A stretch of DNA of 64,000 nucleotides from Acidobacteriota bacterium. GTDB lineage: Bacteria > Acidobacteriota > Terriglobia > Terriglobales > SCQP01. The DNA lies in contig JAJYIU010000001.1 in NCBI GenBank assembly GCA_021789895.1, positions 1-64,000 of the forward strand, in the 5' to 3' direction. A model generated the notes under the pieces. That model ran no database searches and was not told where the DNA came from. It saw only the letters and a list, made by a program, of their open reading frames with translations. Shown piece after piece: positions 1-11,243 of the stretch (the first letter of the stretch is position 1; every line of letters starts with the position of its first letter). The position numbers and the translations under genes were made by a program.

Positions 1-2107
<2,107 letters not shown>

Positions 2108-2581
2108 GCCAAGTGCTCCTGAACGGATAAGACCTCATCCCGCGAGTGCTGCTCATCGTTGGCGGTAGCGTGTGCATTCCCAACGGGGCCCGTCGTTATG
2201 CGGATTGGCGAGTGCATAAAAATGTATCTAATTAAAAAAGTGGCTGGTCTTCCCCGGTTGGCGTTGCTGGCATGCTCCGCCCGTGCGCAATCGCCTCGTT
2301 CCGTAGTGGCGTAACGTGGAACGCAGGCTCCCGGAGTGCAGTGCCTACAACTTTATGCAGCTACTGCAAAAGCTTTCAATTAGGAATAACCCGGAATGTT
2401 TTTTACGGCTGAATCGGGGAATTCCTGATTCCCATATCATGCGTTTCCATGCCGAACCGCGCGCGCAAATTGGAAGGGATGGCACGTTTCGGCCTCTATC
2501 CACTCACATCCGCGTGAGGTGTGCCCGTTTTCGGATAGCAATGCTGTCCGGTTCGACTCTTGACGTTTTAGGCGTTGGTGA
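2108..2581. other. 474-bp intergenic region, no supported gene
   Basis: This is more A+T-rich than its surroundings, with an ataaaaatgtatctaatt stretch near 2217-2234 that probably carries the promoter of the HAMP protein. A 6-bp hairpin (gggaat/attccc, 5-base loop) lies at 2417-2433. An 89-codon plus-strand frame at 2316-2585 has no ribosome site or recognisable similarity, so I do not call it. Confidence 0.5.
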
Positions 2582-2980
2582 TTAGCGCTGCACTACCTGG
2601 ATTTCCACTCGCGTGATCCCGGCGCCGGCAAAACCCAGCGCCCGCGCCGCCGCATAACTGACGTCGAGAACGCGATGCGGTACAAACGGCCCGCGATCGG
2701 TTACGCGTAAAAACAAGCTGCGCTTGTTTTCCAGGTTGGTTACTTTGATTTGCGTGCTCAGCGGCAAGGTGCGATGCGCGCAGGTCAATCGAAACATGTT
2801 ATAAGGCTGTCCCGTCGCCATCTCCTTCCCCTGAAATTCCCGTCCATACCACGATGCGATTCCGCGGGCCACGACGGGGCTGAGTCGCACTCGCCAGTGC
2901 GGTCCCAGGCTCGAATCCGTTCCGACCGAACCTGCCGCTATGGTCAAAACCAGCGCAATCGCCTTCAGGGTGCGTGCCAT
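2582..2980 (-). CDS. RlpA-like double-psi beta-barrel protein
   Basis: 132 residues. The ATG at 2980 is chosen because it follows CGGAGGCG at good spacing and begins a signal-peptide-like stretch (MARTLKAIALVLTIAAG); a longer frame upstream lacks support. The RlpA core is clear: GIASWYG near residue 40, then LTCAHRTLPL, VTNLENKRS and RVTDRGPFVPHRVLDVS. RlpA proteins bind, and in Pseudomonas cleave, peptidoglycan strands lacking stem peptides at the septum. There is no SPOR domain, and the signal peptide lacks a lipobox cysteine. The segment usually written TASGEPFD reads MATGQPYN here, replacing both acidic residues by amides, so catalytic activity is uncertain. It is transcribed alone, towards the HAMP gene. 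Confidence 0.85.
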   Translation of the reverse strand: MARTLKAIALVLTIAAGSVGTDSSLGPHWRVRLSPVVARGIASWYGREFQGKEMATGQPYNMFRLTCAHRTLPLSTQIKVTNLENKRSLFLRVTDRGPFVPHRVLDVSYAAARALGFAGAGITRVEIQVVQR

Positions 2981-3371
2981 GCTTTTTCGCCTCCGATGGG
3001 GTGATTGGAGCGGATGCCGGCTCGCGGAACCTTTCCTGTAACTTGCCGGGGCGGCAAGCCGGAAAAATGAATTGGAAGGAAAGGGGGCCGGCAGCCCTGA
3101 CTTGGGCCCGGCATCCGATTGGAGTAAAGGGCAGTATATACGATCGGGCACTCAGAATCCAGTCAGGAATGAGCCCGAGTGAGTTTCTTGAATGACATCA
3201 CGGGCAATTTTGCTTTACCTAAATATCTCAAACAATTGGGCTTAAGCGCATCTAGCGGAGGATTTTCTATTCCGCTATCTGCCACCTCCGTAATTTTCGC
3301 GATCAATGGCAGCCCTAAGCTGCAGATCTTCTGAAGCTCCAAAAACCAGGCCTGGCTGCGGAAAGACCATT
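2981..3371. other. Intergenic region, no supported gene
   Basis: About 390 bp between the divergent RlpA-like gene and the membrane protein gene. A 76-codon minus-strand frame starting with GTG at 3393 resembles nothing I know and would overlap the likely promoter of the next gene, so I do not call it. No repeats or strong hairpins were seen. Confidence 0.4.
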
Positions 3372-3377
3372 TAAACT
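3372..3377 (+). promoter_or_regulatory. -10-like hexamer TAAACT, 6 bases before GTG start
   Basis: TAAACT ends 6 bases before the GTG at 3384, placing the expected transcription start on or next to the start codon. There is no ribosome site between them. This is one of seven such arrangements in the window and supports the GTG start. Confidence 0.45.
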
Positions 3378-3383
3378 GGCCGC

Positions 3384-5138
3384 GTGCAATCACTTCCGGT
3401 AAAATCCCCCGACCGTGTCGCGGTCAGCCTGCACCGTGTCGCCTGGCCGCTGGGTTGTGCGGCGGCCGCACTCGCAATCGCCACCTTGCCCAACGTTTGG
3501 GCGCGCCTGCATTTTGGCTCCTGGTTCTGGATCTCCGATCACGACGGCTGGATCTATTTGCAAGTGCTGGCACATGCCGGGCCGGCATCGCCCTATCCCT
3601 GGCTGTTGTTCGGCCCTGCCCGGCTGGCGCAGCGCTGGCTGGGCTGGGGACCGGCCCGCCTCACCCTGGCCTGGAGCATTCAAGCCGCGCTGCTGACCGC
3701 TCTCCCGCTTTATTGCTGGCTCGAGGGCCTGTTGCGCGATTGCCTGCCGAATCCCGCGCCCCAGGCGGCGTTGTTGTCGCTGCTCTTCTGCTTCGATACC
3801 GGCGTCCTGCATTACTTTCCCGTTCTGCGCCAGTTCGCCGCGCTTTGGAAGCTCCCGCTGCTGCTGCGCCAAACCTACCCGCATCTGCTGCGGCAATGGA
3901 ATGTGCTCAGCCCCGCGCTCTGGCTGGGCTATTTATTTTTATTTCTTCTTCTGGAGCGCCGCGCCGCGCTGCATCCGGCTTGGCGCCGGAAGCTGGCGGC
4001 AATGGCCAGCCTGGCGGCGCTGGCCTACGTTTATTTTTATCTTTGGTCGGCCGCCCTGGTCGGCCTGCTGCTCCTGGCATTGTTGGATTGCTTCCTTCCC
4101 GCCGCCGTGAATCGTTCCTTCTCGCTCCTGCGCTGCCGGCTTGAAATCGCCGCCGGCGGGTTGCTGGCCGGCCTGCCGGCGCTCATCGCCGGCTCGCAGA
4201 CCATGGCCGCCGGCTGGCTGTCGCGCAATGGGCTTTGGGTGCACCGCTTTCGGCACGAACCGTTTCATGCCGGCAATCTGTTGCTCTATGCCTTGACCTT
4301 GATTTGGATCTGGCGTCGGGAACGCGATCTGTTGCCGCTCTGGACCACCAGCCTGGCGGCCTGGCTGCTGTTTTTTTTCCAGCCGCTGCTATTTGGCCGC
4401 GAATTGCAGAATTTTCATTGGCTCTATATCCGCAATCCGCTGCTCTACCTGCTTTGGCTGCTGTTGGCCGCGCGCGCAGCCGCGCGCTACAACTCGCGCT
4501 GGGGCGCGGCCGCGCTGGCCTGCCTGATAGGCGCCATGGCCGTCTCCGGATTTTATCTGCGTTGGCGCCAGGCGGATGCCAGCGCCGGGTCGCTCGAAGC
4601 GATGCGGCAATGGCGCGCCTGGACGCTCTCCTCCCCGTCCCCCTCGCCGCCGCGGGCCGCCGGAATGAATGTCGCCGCCGGAAATGCCAGTTACGTGCGT
4701 CTGGCCGTCATCCGCGCCGGCTGGCGCCCGCTCAGCGGTGATGCGGTGCTGCTGAATCCACTCGTTCCCAGCCGCGAGTGGATGGCGCGCACCGCATTGA
4801 ATCTTTATCTGCAGGCCGGCCCCGATCCGTCTGCCTGGCATTCCGCCGCCCTCGCCTGGCTGCGGCGCGAGGGCAGGCTGCATTCCGAACTGCCCTGGAC
4901 TTCGGTGCCGGCACGCCGCCGCCGCCTGCTCGCCCATCTGCGGCAGAATTTCATCAAAATCCGCCGGAATCCGCTGCCCGGGCTGTCACTCTACCAGGTC
5001 GGCTTGATCGCACTCCCCGCCGGCCGCCCGGCACCCTGGCTGCCGCCCGGCTGGCGCCGTCTGGCCTGCAGCCCTTCATGGCAGTGTTGGAAGGCTCCCG
5101 GCGCGGCGGCCCCGCTTACGACGCCTCGCCGGCATTGA
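3384..5138 (+). CDS. Polytopic membrane protein, possibly GT-C-type glycosyltransferase
   Basis: 584 residues with about ten to twelve hydrophobic segments spread over residues 15-420, followed by a hydrophilic, probably periplasmic C-terminal 180 residues. The sequence after the first membrane segment contains an acidic loop (WISDHDGWIYLQ, about residues 49-60). An acidic motif in the first extracytoplasmic loop is typical of GT-C glycosyltransferases that use lipid-linked sugars. That is the only hint of function, and I do not recognise the family. The GTG start fits the -10 hexamer at 3372. The 3' end overlaps the convergent CheB gene by 23 bp. Confidence 0.75.
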   Translation: MQSLPVKSPDRVAVSLHRVAWPLGCAAAALAIATLPNVWARLHFGSWFWISDHDGWIYLQVLAHAGPASPYPWLLFGPARLAQRWLGWGPARLTLAWSIQAALLTALPLYCWLEGLLRDCLPNPAPQAALLSLLFCFDTGVLHYFPVLRQFAALWKLPLLLRQTYPHLLRQWNVLSPALWLGYLFLFLLLERRAALHPAWRRKLAAMASLAALAYVYFYLWSAALVGLLLLALLDCFLPAAVNRSFSLLRCRLEIAAGGLLAGLPALIAGSQTMAAGWLSRNGLWVHRFRHEPFHAGNLLLYALTLIWIWRRERDLLPLWTTSLAAWLLFFFQPLLFGRELQNFHWLYIRNPLLYLLWLLLAARAAARYNSRWGAAALACLIGAMAVSGFYLRWRQADASAGSLEAMRQWRAWTLSSPSPSPPRAAGMNVAAGNASYVRLAVIRAGWRPLSGDAVLLNPLVPSREWMARTALNLYLQAGPDPSAWHSAALAWLRREGRLHSELPWTSVPARRRRLLAHLRQNFIKIRRNPLPGLSLYQVGLIALPAGRPAPWLPPGWRRLACSPSWQCWKAPGAAAPLTTPRRH

Positions 5139-6111
5139 AATTGCTCTGCGGCGATTCCGCCAGCATGCGCTTGATCGTTTCTGCATGCTGCGTGTAGGCC
5201 TGCGCCCGTTCTTGATAGCGTTCCGCCATGGAAGGCGAAACGTTGGCCAGCCGGAGACTTAGGCTGGCGTGTTCCTGCAGCACGCGCACCGCGGCCCAAA
5301 GCGCGTCCTCCACGTTTTCGTCCAGCCGCATTTCCAGGTTCTGCTCGGTATAGGCATGGCCGATGCGGCAGCGGTATTGCACCGGTCCCTCCTCGCGCGC
5401 CGCCCAGAGCACGCCATGACAATCGGGGCAGGCAAAGGGAGAAAGCTCCATGCCGGACGCGGGAGTGGCGCCTTCATTCTCAGGAAACGCCGGGGCTGGC
5501 GTGGAGACTTGAGCTTTGCGGGTGGGGCTCTGTTCGGTGTTGTCTTGTCCGGACCATGCTTCCATCATCGCGGCGATCTCCTGGGCCGGAAGCACGTGCT
5601 CGGGTTGCACCCAACGGATGACGGCTTGGGGCATAGAGGGATAACTGGCGTCTTCGGGCGATTGCACGATGGCCTCTCCGCCAGCTTGCTTGATCGCCCA
5701 AAGTCCGGCCGCGCCGTCATCCAGCGTGCCGCTGAGAATGATGCCGAGCGCGCGGGAACCGTACTGGCGCGCCGCCGTCCGAAACAGCGGATCGATTGCT
5801 GGGCGATGGCGGTTTTCCCGTGGATTGCGCGCCAGTTGCAGCTCGCCATCCTGGATCAGGGTATGAAAATCGGGCGGCGCGATATAAATGTGCCCGGCCT
5901 CGAGCTTGGCGCCATTGGCGGCCTGCAGGGTGGGCAATGGGCCGGCGCGGCCGAGAATCGCCGGCAGCGAACTGGGCTGTCCCGCGGGCAGATGTAGCAC
6001 GCAAACGATGGCGGCGTCCAGTTGGGTGGGAAGCCCGTGCAGGATGGCCTTGAGCGGTTCCAATGCTCCCGCCGACCCCCCGATCACGATGAGCGACGGT
6101 TGCATTTCCAC
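5116..6111 (-). CDS. Stand-alone CheB-type protein-glutamate methylesterase
   Basis: 331 residues. Residues 5-185 form a CheB esterase domain with Ser13 in IGGSAGALEP, His40 in CVLHLPAG and an Asp in SGTLDDGAAGL (131/132), which are the catalytic triad. The usual N-terminal receiver domain is absent. After a proline/alanine linker, residues 228-325 carry CPDCHGVLW and CRIGHAY, a small metal-binding-type module followed by a helical tail. This layout is common in chemotaxis-like proteins of environmental bacteria. CheB enzymes hydrolyse methyl-glutamate on chemoreceptors, but no che genes are nearby, so the target is unknown. The ATG at 6111 follows GGGGGGTGGAA. Confidence 0.88.
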   Translation of the reverse strand: MEMQPSLIVIGGSAGALEPLKAILHGLPTQLDAAIVCVLHLPAGQPSSLPAILGRAGPLPTLQAANGAKLEAGHIYIAPPDFHTLIQDGELQLARNPRENRHRPAIDPLFRTAARQYGSRALGIILSGTLDDGAAGLWAIKQAGGEAIVQSPEDASYPSMPQAVIRWVQPEHVLPAQEIAAMMEAWSGQDNTEQSPTRKAQVSTPAPAFPENEGATPASGMELSPFACPDCHGVLWAAREEGPVQYRCRIGHAYTEQNLEMRLDENVEDALWAAVRVLQEHASLSLRLANVSPSMAERYQERAQAYTQHAETIKRMLAESPQSNFNAGEAS

Positions 6112-6205
6112 CCCCCTTATGCCTGGATGCCGGAAATGGCATCGCAGTCTGGGGCAGTGTGGAATAGTTCCGGCCGGATCAAGGCCAGGCCGGCGGGGAC
6201 GCGGG

Positions 6206-7300
6206 TTATAACAGGTTGGTTTTCCCTTCTTTTTCTAATTCTTCGACCAGGGTTTTCACCGACTGCGCTTCGCTGCGCGGCACGATTAACAGCGCATCCG
6301 GCGTCTCCACCACGATATAGTCTTTCACGCCGATCAGCGCCACCGTCTTGCCGGGAGCGAAGACGAAGTTGCCGGTTGAGCCGATCTCCATCAGCTCGCC
6401 CGCCTGCTTCACCGAGCCGCCTTCTGGCGATAGCTCCTGATAAACGGCTTCCCAACTGCCTAAATCGTTCCAGCCCAGCCCGCCCGCCGGCAGGCAATAC
6501 AAATTGGGCGCTTTTTCCAGCACGGCATAATCAATCGAAATATCGGCGCAACCCGCGTACCAGCGCGTCAACGCCGAGGCGAATTTCGAGCGCGGCGCGT
6601 CGGCGATGCGCCGCAGCCGCTCGGACGTCCCCGGCAGGTATTCCGCCAGCGCTTCCAGAATGCTGGCCGCGCGCCATAAAAACATCCCCGCATTCCAGTA
6701 ATAATTGCCCGCCTGCACCAGCCGCCGCGCCACCGCTTCTCCCGGTTTTTCAAGGAAGCGCTTCACTCGCAGCGCGCCGCGGCGCGCGTGGGGATCTTCG
6801 ATCACTTCGATATAGCCGTAACCGGTTTCCGGCCGCGTGGGCGGAATGCCCAGCGCCAGCATCCGCCCCGGGCGCTGGATTTCGCCCATCCCCGCTTCGA
6901 TCAACGACTGAAACTTGCCCGGATGCCGCACCAGGTGGTCGGAGGGAAAGACCCCCATGGGCACGTCGCCCCGGGCCCGCAGAATGAGTTCCGCCCCCAG
7001 CCCGATCGCCGGCGCAGTATTGCGCCCCACCGGCTCGCCGATAATCTGCGCCGTCGGCACTTCTCCCGCCTGGGCGATGACTTGCGCCCGCTGCTCCGCG
7101 CTGGTGATGATCCAGATGTTCTCCGGCCGTGCCACCAGGCGCGCCCGCGCCAGCGTCTGCTGTAGCATTGAGCCTTCGCCCAGAATGTTGAGCAGTTGCT
7201 TGGGGGTGCGGCGGCGGCTGCGCGGCCAGAAACGCGACCCCCGCCCGCCGGCCAGAATCAGCGCTGCAAAATCTCCACTTTGTGTCTTCGTTCGTACCAT
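6206..7300 (-). CDS. manC: Mannose-1-phosphate guanylyltransferase
   Basis: 364 residues, starting at the ATG before VRTKTQSGDFAALILAGG; longer in-frame starts up to 7468 add sequence unlike the family. The nucleotidyltransferase signature is complete: ILAGGRGSRFWPRSR then TPKQLL near the N-terminus, GVFPSDH for substrate binding, and FLEKP further on. The enzyme makes GDP-mannose from mannose-1-phosphate and GTP for capsule, O-antigen or N-glycan-type polymers. The length matches the single-domain guanylyltransferase without the C-terminal isomerase domain. It stands alone; no other nucleotide-sugar genes are close. Confidence 0.9.
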   Translation of the reverse strand: MVRTKTQSGDFAALILAGGRGSRFWPRSRRRTPKQLLNILGEGSMLQQTLARARLVARPENIWIITSAEQRAQVIAQAGEVPTAQIIGEPVGRNTAPAIGLGAELILRARGDVPMGVFPSDHLVRHPGKFQSLIEAGMGEIQRPGRMLALGIPPTRPETGYGYIEVIEDPHARRGALRVKRFLEKPGEAVARRLVQAGNYYWNAGMFLWRAASILEALAEYLPGTSERLRRIADAPRSKFASALTRWYAGCADISIDYAVLEKAPNLYCLPAGGLGWNDLGSWEAVYQELSPEGGSVKQAGELMEIGSTGNFVFAPGKTVALIGVKDYIVVETPDALLIVPRSEAQSVKTLVEELEKEGKTNLL

Positions 7301-7603
7301 TTGCGCTGCTGCCTGCCGCTTTCCGGCCGGCGCCGTCGTCTTTCCGGCATCAAATACCCCTGGGCGCGACGGACCGGATTTATACATAAATCCGCATCCC
7401 GCCCGGATAGGGCCCGCACTCTCCACTGCGGATGAGGGAATTCGGCCGCCTGCGCCAGGCGGGCACACGGTTCTCGGCGTGGTTCCGTCAGGGCTGCGCC
7501 AGACCGCTTCCCGTAATGCAGAATAACAGGAAATCCTGGATATTCAGCGGATTTCATTGCCGCGGCACGGGTAATTTTAACGGATTTTGGTGGGAATGCC
7601 GGC
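7301..7603. other. Intergenic region, nothing recognised
   Basis: About 300 bp between two minus-strand genes. It should contain the guanylyltransferase promoter and any terminator of the M48 gene. I see no strong hairpin with a U-tract, no repeat and no convincing small gene. Confidence 0.4.
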
Positions 7604-8773
7604 TTAAGGCGCCGTCGCCGCCCGCTGTTTTTCCCATTCCCGCGCCCGCCGGATGCGGGTGGCAATGGCCGGATGGGAATAAAAAATCGCTTCCTTCCAG
7701 CGGGGTGGAGATACTTCGGCCAGATTGCGCTGTGCCAGTCGCTCCAAGCCTTGAATCAGCGGCTCCACTCTGCCGGTACTACTAAAAACGTAGTCGTCGG
7801 CCTGGCGTTCCAAGCGGCGGGAAAAAGCATTGGCGGCCGGCAGCAGCAGCAATGAAAGCGCGGCCACTACCAGCGCCAGCAGCGGCAGGCCGGCAATATC
7901 CGCGATCCCGTGCAGATGCAAGACCGGAGTCAAGCGTTCGAGCACCCGCGCCGAAAGCCAGAATCCGGCGAGCGAGAGACCGGCTTGCAGCAGCAATCCC
8001 TGGCGAATATGGCGGTGCACATGATGGCCGAGTTCGTGGGTAAAGACGGCTTCGATTTCGTCCACCCCGGCGGTTTGCATCAGGGTATCGCTGATCAGCA
8101 CCCGCCGGGTTGCGCCCCATCCGGCCAGCGCGGCATTTGCCTTGACGGTCTTTTCGCCCAGCATCCATTCGTAAATGCCGCGAATTCGCGCGCCGGCCGC
8201 GGCGGCGCGGCTGCTCAAGCGGCGAATCAGTTCGGCTTCGTTGGGATTTTCGGGCGAAAGCTCCCGGAATTTGAAAAACAGGGGAAACAACAGCACTGGC
8301 GCCAGTTGCGCCAGCAGAATGGTGAACGCCAGAAAAGCCAGCCAGCCCCAGAGCCACCAGGTTCGCGGCGCGGAGCGCAGCAGCGCGTAAATCAATTCAA
8401 TCGCTGCCAGGCCCAGAATGGCTTCGAGGGCCAGCCCCTTGGCCTCATCCCGCCACCAGCTCGCCCAACTCTGGCGATTCAACCCATAGCGGATCTCAAT
8501 GTGCTGTTCGGCCAGGCTGAATGGCAAGGATGCAAGCTTCAGCAGCGCGCCCAGTGCGGCCACGTAGCCCAAAACGATCAACCAGGCCGAGGCCTGGGCC
8601 GGCAGCCGGCGCACCACTGCGTGTTCAATACCCAAACTGGCGCCAGTGAAAGCCAAAGCGGCCAGCAGAACCAGTTCGATCGCGGTGGCGCTCAAGCTGA
8701 GGCGCAGCTTGGCGCGGCTATATCGGCGCGCCGAATCCTGATTTAGCGGCTGCGCCGCTTCTCCCGTTTCCAT
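7604..8773 (-). CDS. M48-family zinc metalloprotease (Ste24/HtpX-like) membrane protein
   Basis: 389 residues. The N-terminal half has several membrane segments (from about residue 25) as in CAAX-protease Ste24. The zinc site HELGHHVHRH lies near residue 250, and the second-ligand region is around ERQADDYVF about residue 330. A SDTLMQTAGVDEIEAVF stretch before HELGH is typical of the family. M48 membrane proteases degrade or process membrane proteins; the substrate here is unknown. The ATG at 8773 is preferred because TACACT sits 6 bases upstream; an ATG at 8803 is also open. Confidence 0.88.
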   Translation of the reverse strand: METGEAAQPLNQDSARRYSRAKLRLSLSATAIELVLLAALAFTGASLGIEHAVVRRLPAQASAWLIVLGYVAALGALLKLASLPFSLAEQHIEIRYGLNRQSWASWWRDEAKGLALEAILGLAAIELIYALLRSAPRTWWLWGWLAFLAFTILLAQLAPVLLFPLFFKFRELSPENPNEAELIRRLSSRAAAAGARIRGIYEWMLGEKTVKANAALAGWGATRRVLISDTLMQTAGVDEIEAVFTHELGHHVHRHIRQGLLLQAGLSLAGFWLSARVLERLTPVLHLHGIADIAGLPLLALVVAALSLLLLPAANAFSRRLERQADDYVFSSTGRVEPLIQGLERLAQRNLAEVSPPRWKEAIFYSHPAIATRIRRAREWEKQRAATAP

Positions 8774-8779
8774 AATGGC

Positions 8780-8785
8780 AGTGTA
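8780..8785 (-). promoter_or_regulatory. -10-like hexamer TACACT, 6 bases before ATG
   Basis: On the minus strand TACACT is followed by gccatt and the ATG at 8773, giving a predicted leaderless transcript of the M48 protease gene. No -35 box is obvious. Confidence 0.45.
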
Positions 8786-8812
8786 GTCTGGAAGGGCCGG
8801 CAATGCCGAGGC

Positions 8813-10294
8813 TTATGCCGGCGCGGCAACGATTTCCGGCAGCGCATGGGCGGGCAGTTCCACGATGAATCGCAGGCCGGCAGGGCGCCGTGATTCCACG
8901 CGGATTTTGCCCCGGTAGGCTTCGACCAGCGATTTCACGATTGCCAAGCCCAGCCCGAACCCTCCCGTGCCGCGGTTGCGCGATGGGTCGCCGCGATAAA
9001 AACGGTCGAAGATGCGCGGCAGGTCGGCGGCGGCTATGCCCGGCCCTTCGTCTTCGACGCTGATTCGCGCCTCGCCCCCCGCCGCCTCCACCCGGATTTC
9101 TACCCGGCTGCCGCTGGGGCTGTACTTGACCGCGTTTTCAATCAGGTTTGTCCAAATCAGCTCGAGGTCGTCGCCCTCGGCCCGGACCAGCGCGTCCTGC
9201 TTCACCACCAGTTTCGTCTCGATCTGGCGCGCCTGCGCCAGTTCCTGTAGTCGCTCCAGCGCCGCCGCGCACCCGGCCGCCAGCGACACTTCCGGCAGCC
9301 GGCTGGCGGCGCCGCTTTCGGCCGCCTGCTCGATGCGTTCCAGGCGCAGCATGCGGTCGAGCAGCAGTTGCAGCCGCTCCAGGTCTTCCAGCGATTGCTC
9401 CAAGCCCAGCCGGTAGGCCTGGTTGTCGCGCGGCCGCTGCAGCAGCGACTGCAAGGTGGATTTCATGATCGCTACCGGCGTTTTCAGCTCGTGGGCCGCG
9501 TTGCCGAGAAACTCGCGCTGCCGCAGGAAAGATTGGTGCAGCCGCGACAGCATGGATTCGAGCGCCGCAATCAAGGGCGCCAATTCGGCCGTGTCGCGCG
9601 CCGCCGGCGGCGGCCGGAATTCCCAATTCAATGCCGAAATTTCCGCGGCCTGTCCCGCCAGCCGGCGCAGCGGCGCCAGCCCGCGCCGTATGCCCCAGAT
9701 CGTCAATAACCCCGTCGCCGCCAGCAGCAGCAGTCCCGCCGCGCCGGCAAAAATCGCCGCATCCAGCACCCGCTGTTCGATGGACAGCATCGGCGACGCA
9801 TACGAGACTGTCAATTTCGGCGCTGGGCCGGGGAGGTTCTCCTCCGTATCCAGAACCGGCAGTTGCGTCAGCCGCAGCGAGCGGTAATGCACGCCATGCC
9901 AGGTCGAGACCGTGGGCGTGCGGCTGGTGGCCGGCGGCAAGCCCGCCGGCCAGTCGGCGGCGATCACCGGCCCGCCGGTTTCCTGCACGCGGTAAAAATC
10001 GGGATGCAGCCGGTTGGGCGAGGGCGGCTGCAGAGTAGCGTCGAAGACCAACTGAAAGGGTTTCTTTTCCGAATAGCGCACCAGCGCCGCGGTGGCCATC
10101 GCCCGCTCTTGCAGCATCGAGTCGAAGGCGGAGAGCAGCAGCCGTTGGGTGTACAGCACCAATACCACCAGCAGCGCCGATGCCAGCAGCAGTTCGGTCA
10201 GCAGCACGCCGGCAATCAACTGCCGGGATAATGACATGGTGCGGGCGCGCCGCGGGCGGGCTGCCGGCTGCACTTCCGGCTGTATTTCCGGCAT
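8813..10294 (-). CDS. Two-component sensor histidine kinase
   Basis: 493 residues. A membrane segment lies at about residues 24-50, a periplasmic sensor region at about 50-175, and a second membrane segment at about 178-200. HAMP follows to about 255. The HisKA motif is EFLGNAAHELKTPVA, with the phospho-accepting His. The ATPase domain has NLIENAVKYSP (N box), DEGPGIAAADL (G1) and GTGGFGLGLAIV (G2). It is an inner-membrane sensor that phosphorylates the response regulator encoded just upstream; the signal is unknown. The ATG at 10294 lies 2 bases after the regulator's stop codon, so the two are co-transcribed. Confidence 0.93.
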   Translation of the reverse strand: MPEIQPEVQPAARPRRARTMSLSRQLIAGVLLTELLLASALLVVLVLYTQRLLLSAFDSMLQERAMATAALVRYSEKKPFQLVFDATLQPPSPNRLHPDFYRVQETGGPVIAADWPAGLPPATSRTPTVSTWHGVHYRSLRLTQLPVLDTEENLPGPAPKLTVSYASPMLSIEQRVLDAAIFAGAAGLLLLAATGLLTIWGIRRGLAPLRRLAGQAAEISALNWEFRPPPAARDTAELAPLIAALESMLSRLHQSFLRQREFLGNAAHELKTPVAIMKSTLQSLLQRPRDNQAYRLGLEQSLEDLERLQLLLDRMLRLERIEQAAESGAASRLPEVSLAAGCAAALERLQELAQARQIETKLVVKQDALVRAEGDDLELIWTNLIENAVKYSPSGSRVEIRVEAAGGEARISVEDEGPGIAAADLPRIFDRFYRGDPSRNRGTGGFGLGLAIVKSLVEAYRGKIRVESRRPAGLRFIVELPAHALPEIVAAPA

Positions 10295-10296
10295 GG

Positions 10297-10992
10297 CTAC
10301 ACCTGTTCGCCCGCCGCCGGCTCGGCGCTCAGGCTGTAGCCGTGCCCGCGCAAGGTGTGGATCAGCTTCACCGGATGATCGTTATCCAGCTTTCTCCGCA
10401 GCCCGGAGATATACACTTCAATCACGTTGCTGAACTTCTCCCAGTTGTAATCGTAAAGGTGCTCGAGCAGCTCGCTTTTTGAGACCACCACCCGCGGACG
10501 ATGCGCCAGGTATTCCAGCACGCGGTATTCCATCGGGGTAAGGACGACTTCCACCCCGCGGCGCTGGACCCGCCGCTCGAGGGTATTGATTTCCAGGTCG
10601 GCGACCGTGAGCAGCGGCGTGGCCTGGCCCTTGCCGCGCCGGATCAGGGCTTTCACCCGCGCTAAAAACTCTCCCAAATCAAACGGTTTGGCCACATAAT
10701 CGTCGGCGCCGCTGTTGAGCAGCGCGACCACCGATGCCTTGTCTTCGCGCGCGGTCAGAATCAGCACCGGAGTGGCTACCTTTTCGCTGCGCAACTGCCG
10801 CAGCACCTCGCCCCCTTCCAGCTTGGGCAGCATCAGATCCAGCACGATCAGGTCGTAGGGATTTTGCTGCGCCATTTCCAGGCCGGCTTCGCCGTCGTTC
10901 GCAATATCCACCGCATAGCTGGCCGTCTCGCGCAAACTGCGCGCCAGGTTTTCCGCCAGCCGCGGCTCGTCTTCCACGATCAGCACCCGCAT
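10297..10992 (-). CDS. OmpR/PhoB-family response regulator
   Basis: 231 residues. The receiver domain has the acidic pair Glu7-Asp8, phospho-acceptor Asp52 in LIVLDLMLPK, and Lys in DDYVAKPFDLGEF. The winged-helix domain (about 130-225) ends in VYISGLRRKLDNDHP and IHTLRGHGYSL, diagnostic of the OmpR subfamily. It binds DNA as a dimer when phosphorylated by the adjacent kinase. The ATG at 10992 follows CCGGAGGCG; a TAATAC -10-like box lies a short distance upstream. Longer frames to 11265 are spurious. Confidence 0.95.
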   Translation of the reverse strand: MRVLIVEDEPRLAENLARSLRETASYAVDIANDGEAGLEMAQQNPYDLIVLDLMLPKLEGGEVLRQLRSEKVATPVLILTAREDKASVVALLNSGADDYVAKPFDLGEFLARVKALIRRGKGQATPLLTVADLEINTLERRVQRRGVEVVLTPMEYRVLEYLAHRPRVVVSKSELLEHLYDYNWEKFSNVIEVYISGLRRKLDNDHPVKLIHTLRGHGYSLSAEPAAGEQV

Positions 10993-11243
10993 GCGTGCGC
11001 GCCTCCGGGCTGTATTATGAACCAGTTCGGCGGCGGCTGCGCGCGCGCCCGCCGCGGCTGCCGGCGATCGCGACTGACCTCGCCTGCAATGTCGGGCATG
11101 CTTGGTGCTGGATGTGGTCTGATAAAGGATAAATGCCAGTTGAGCGGGCGATGAGTACGGCTTTTCCAGCGGCGCATCCCGCGCTGTTTGCGGAATGGCA
11201 AGCGGAAGAAAAGCCGTAGAAATTGCGCCTATCGCGTAAAACC

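Noticed and set aside
2316-2585. 89-codon plus-strand frame in the gap
   Set aside because: No ribosome site or recognisable similarity, and it runs into the RlpA-like gene.
3163-3393. 76-codon minus-strand frame
   Set aside because: GTG start without a ribosome site, no motif, and it overlaps the likely promoter of the membrane protein gene.
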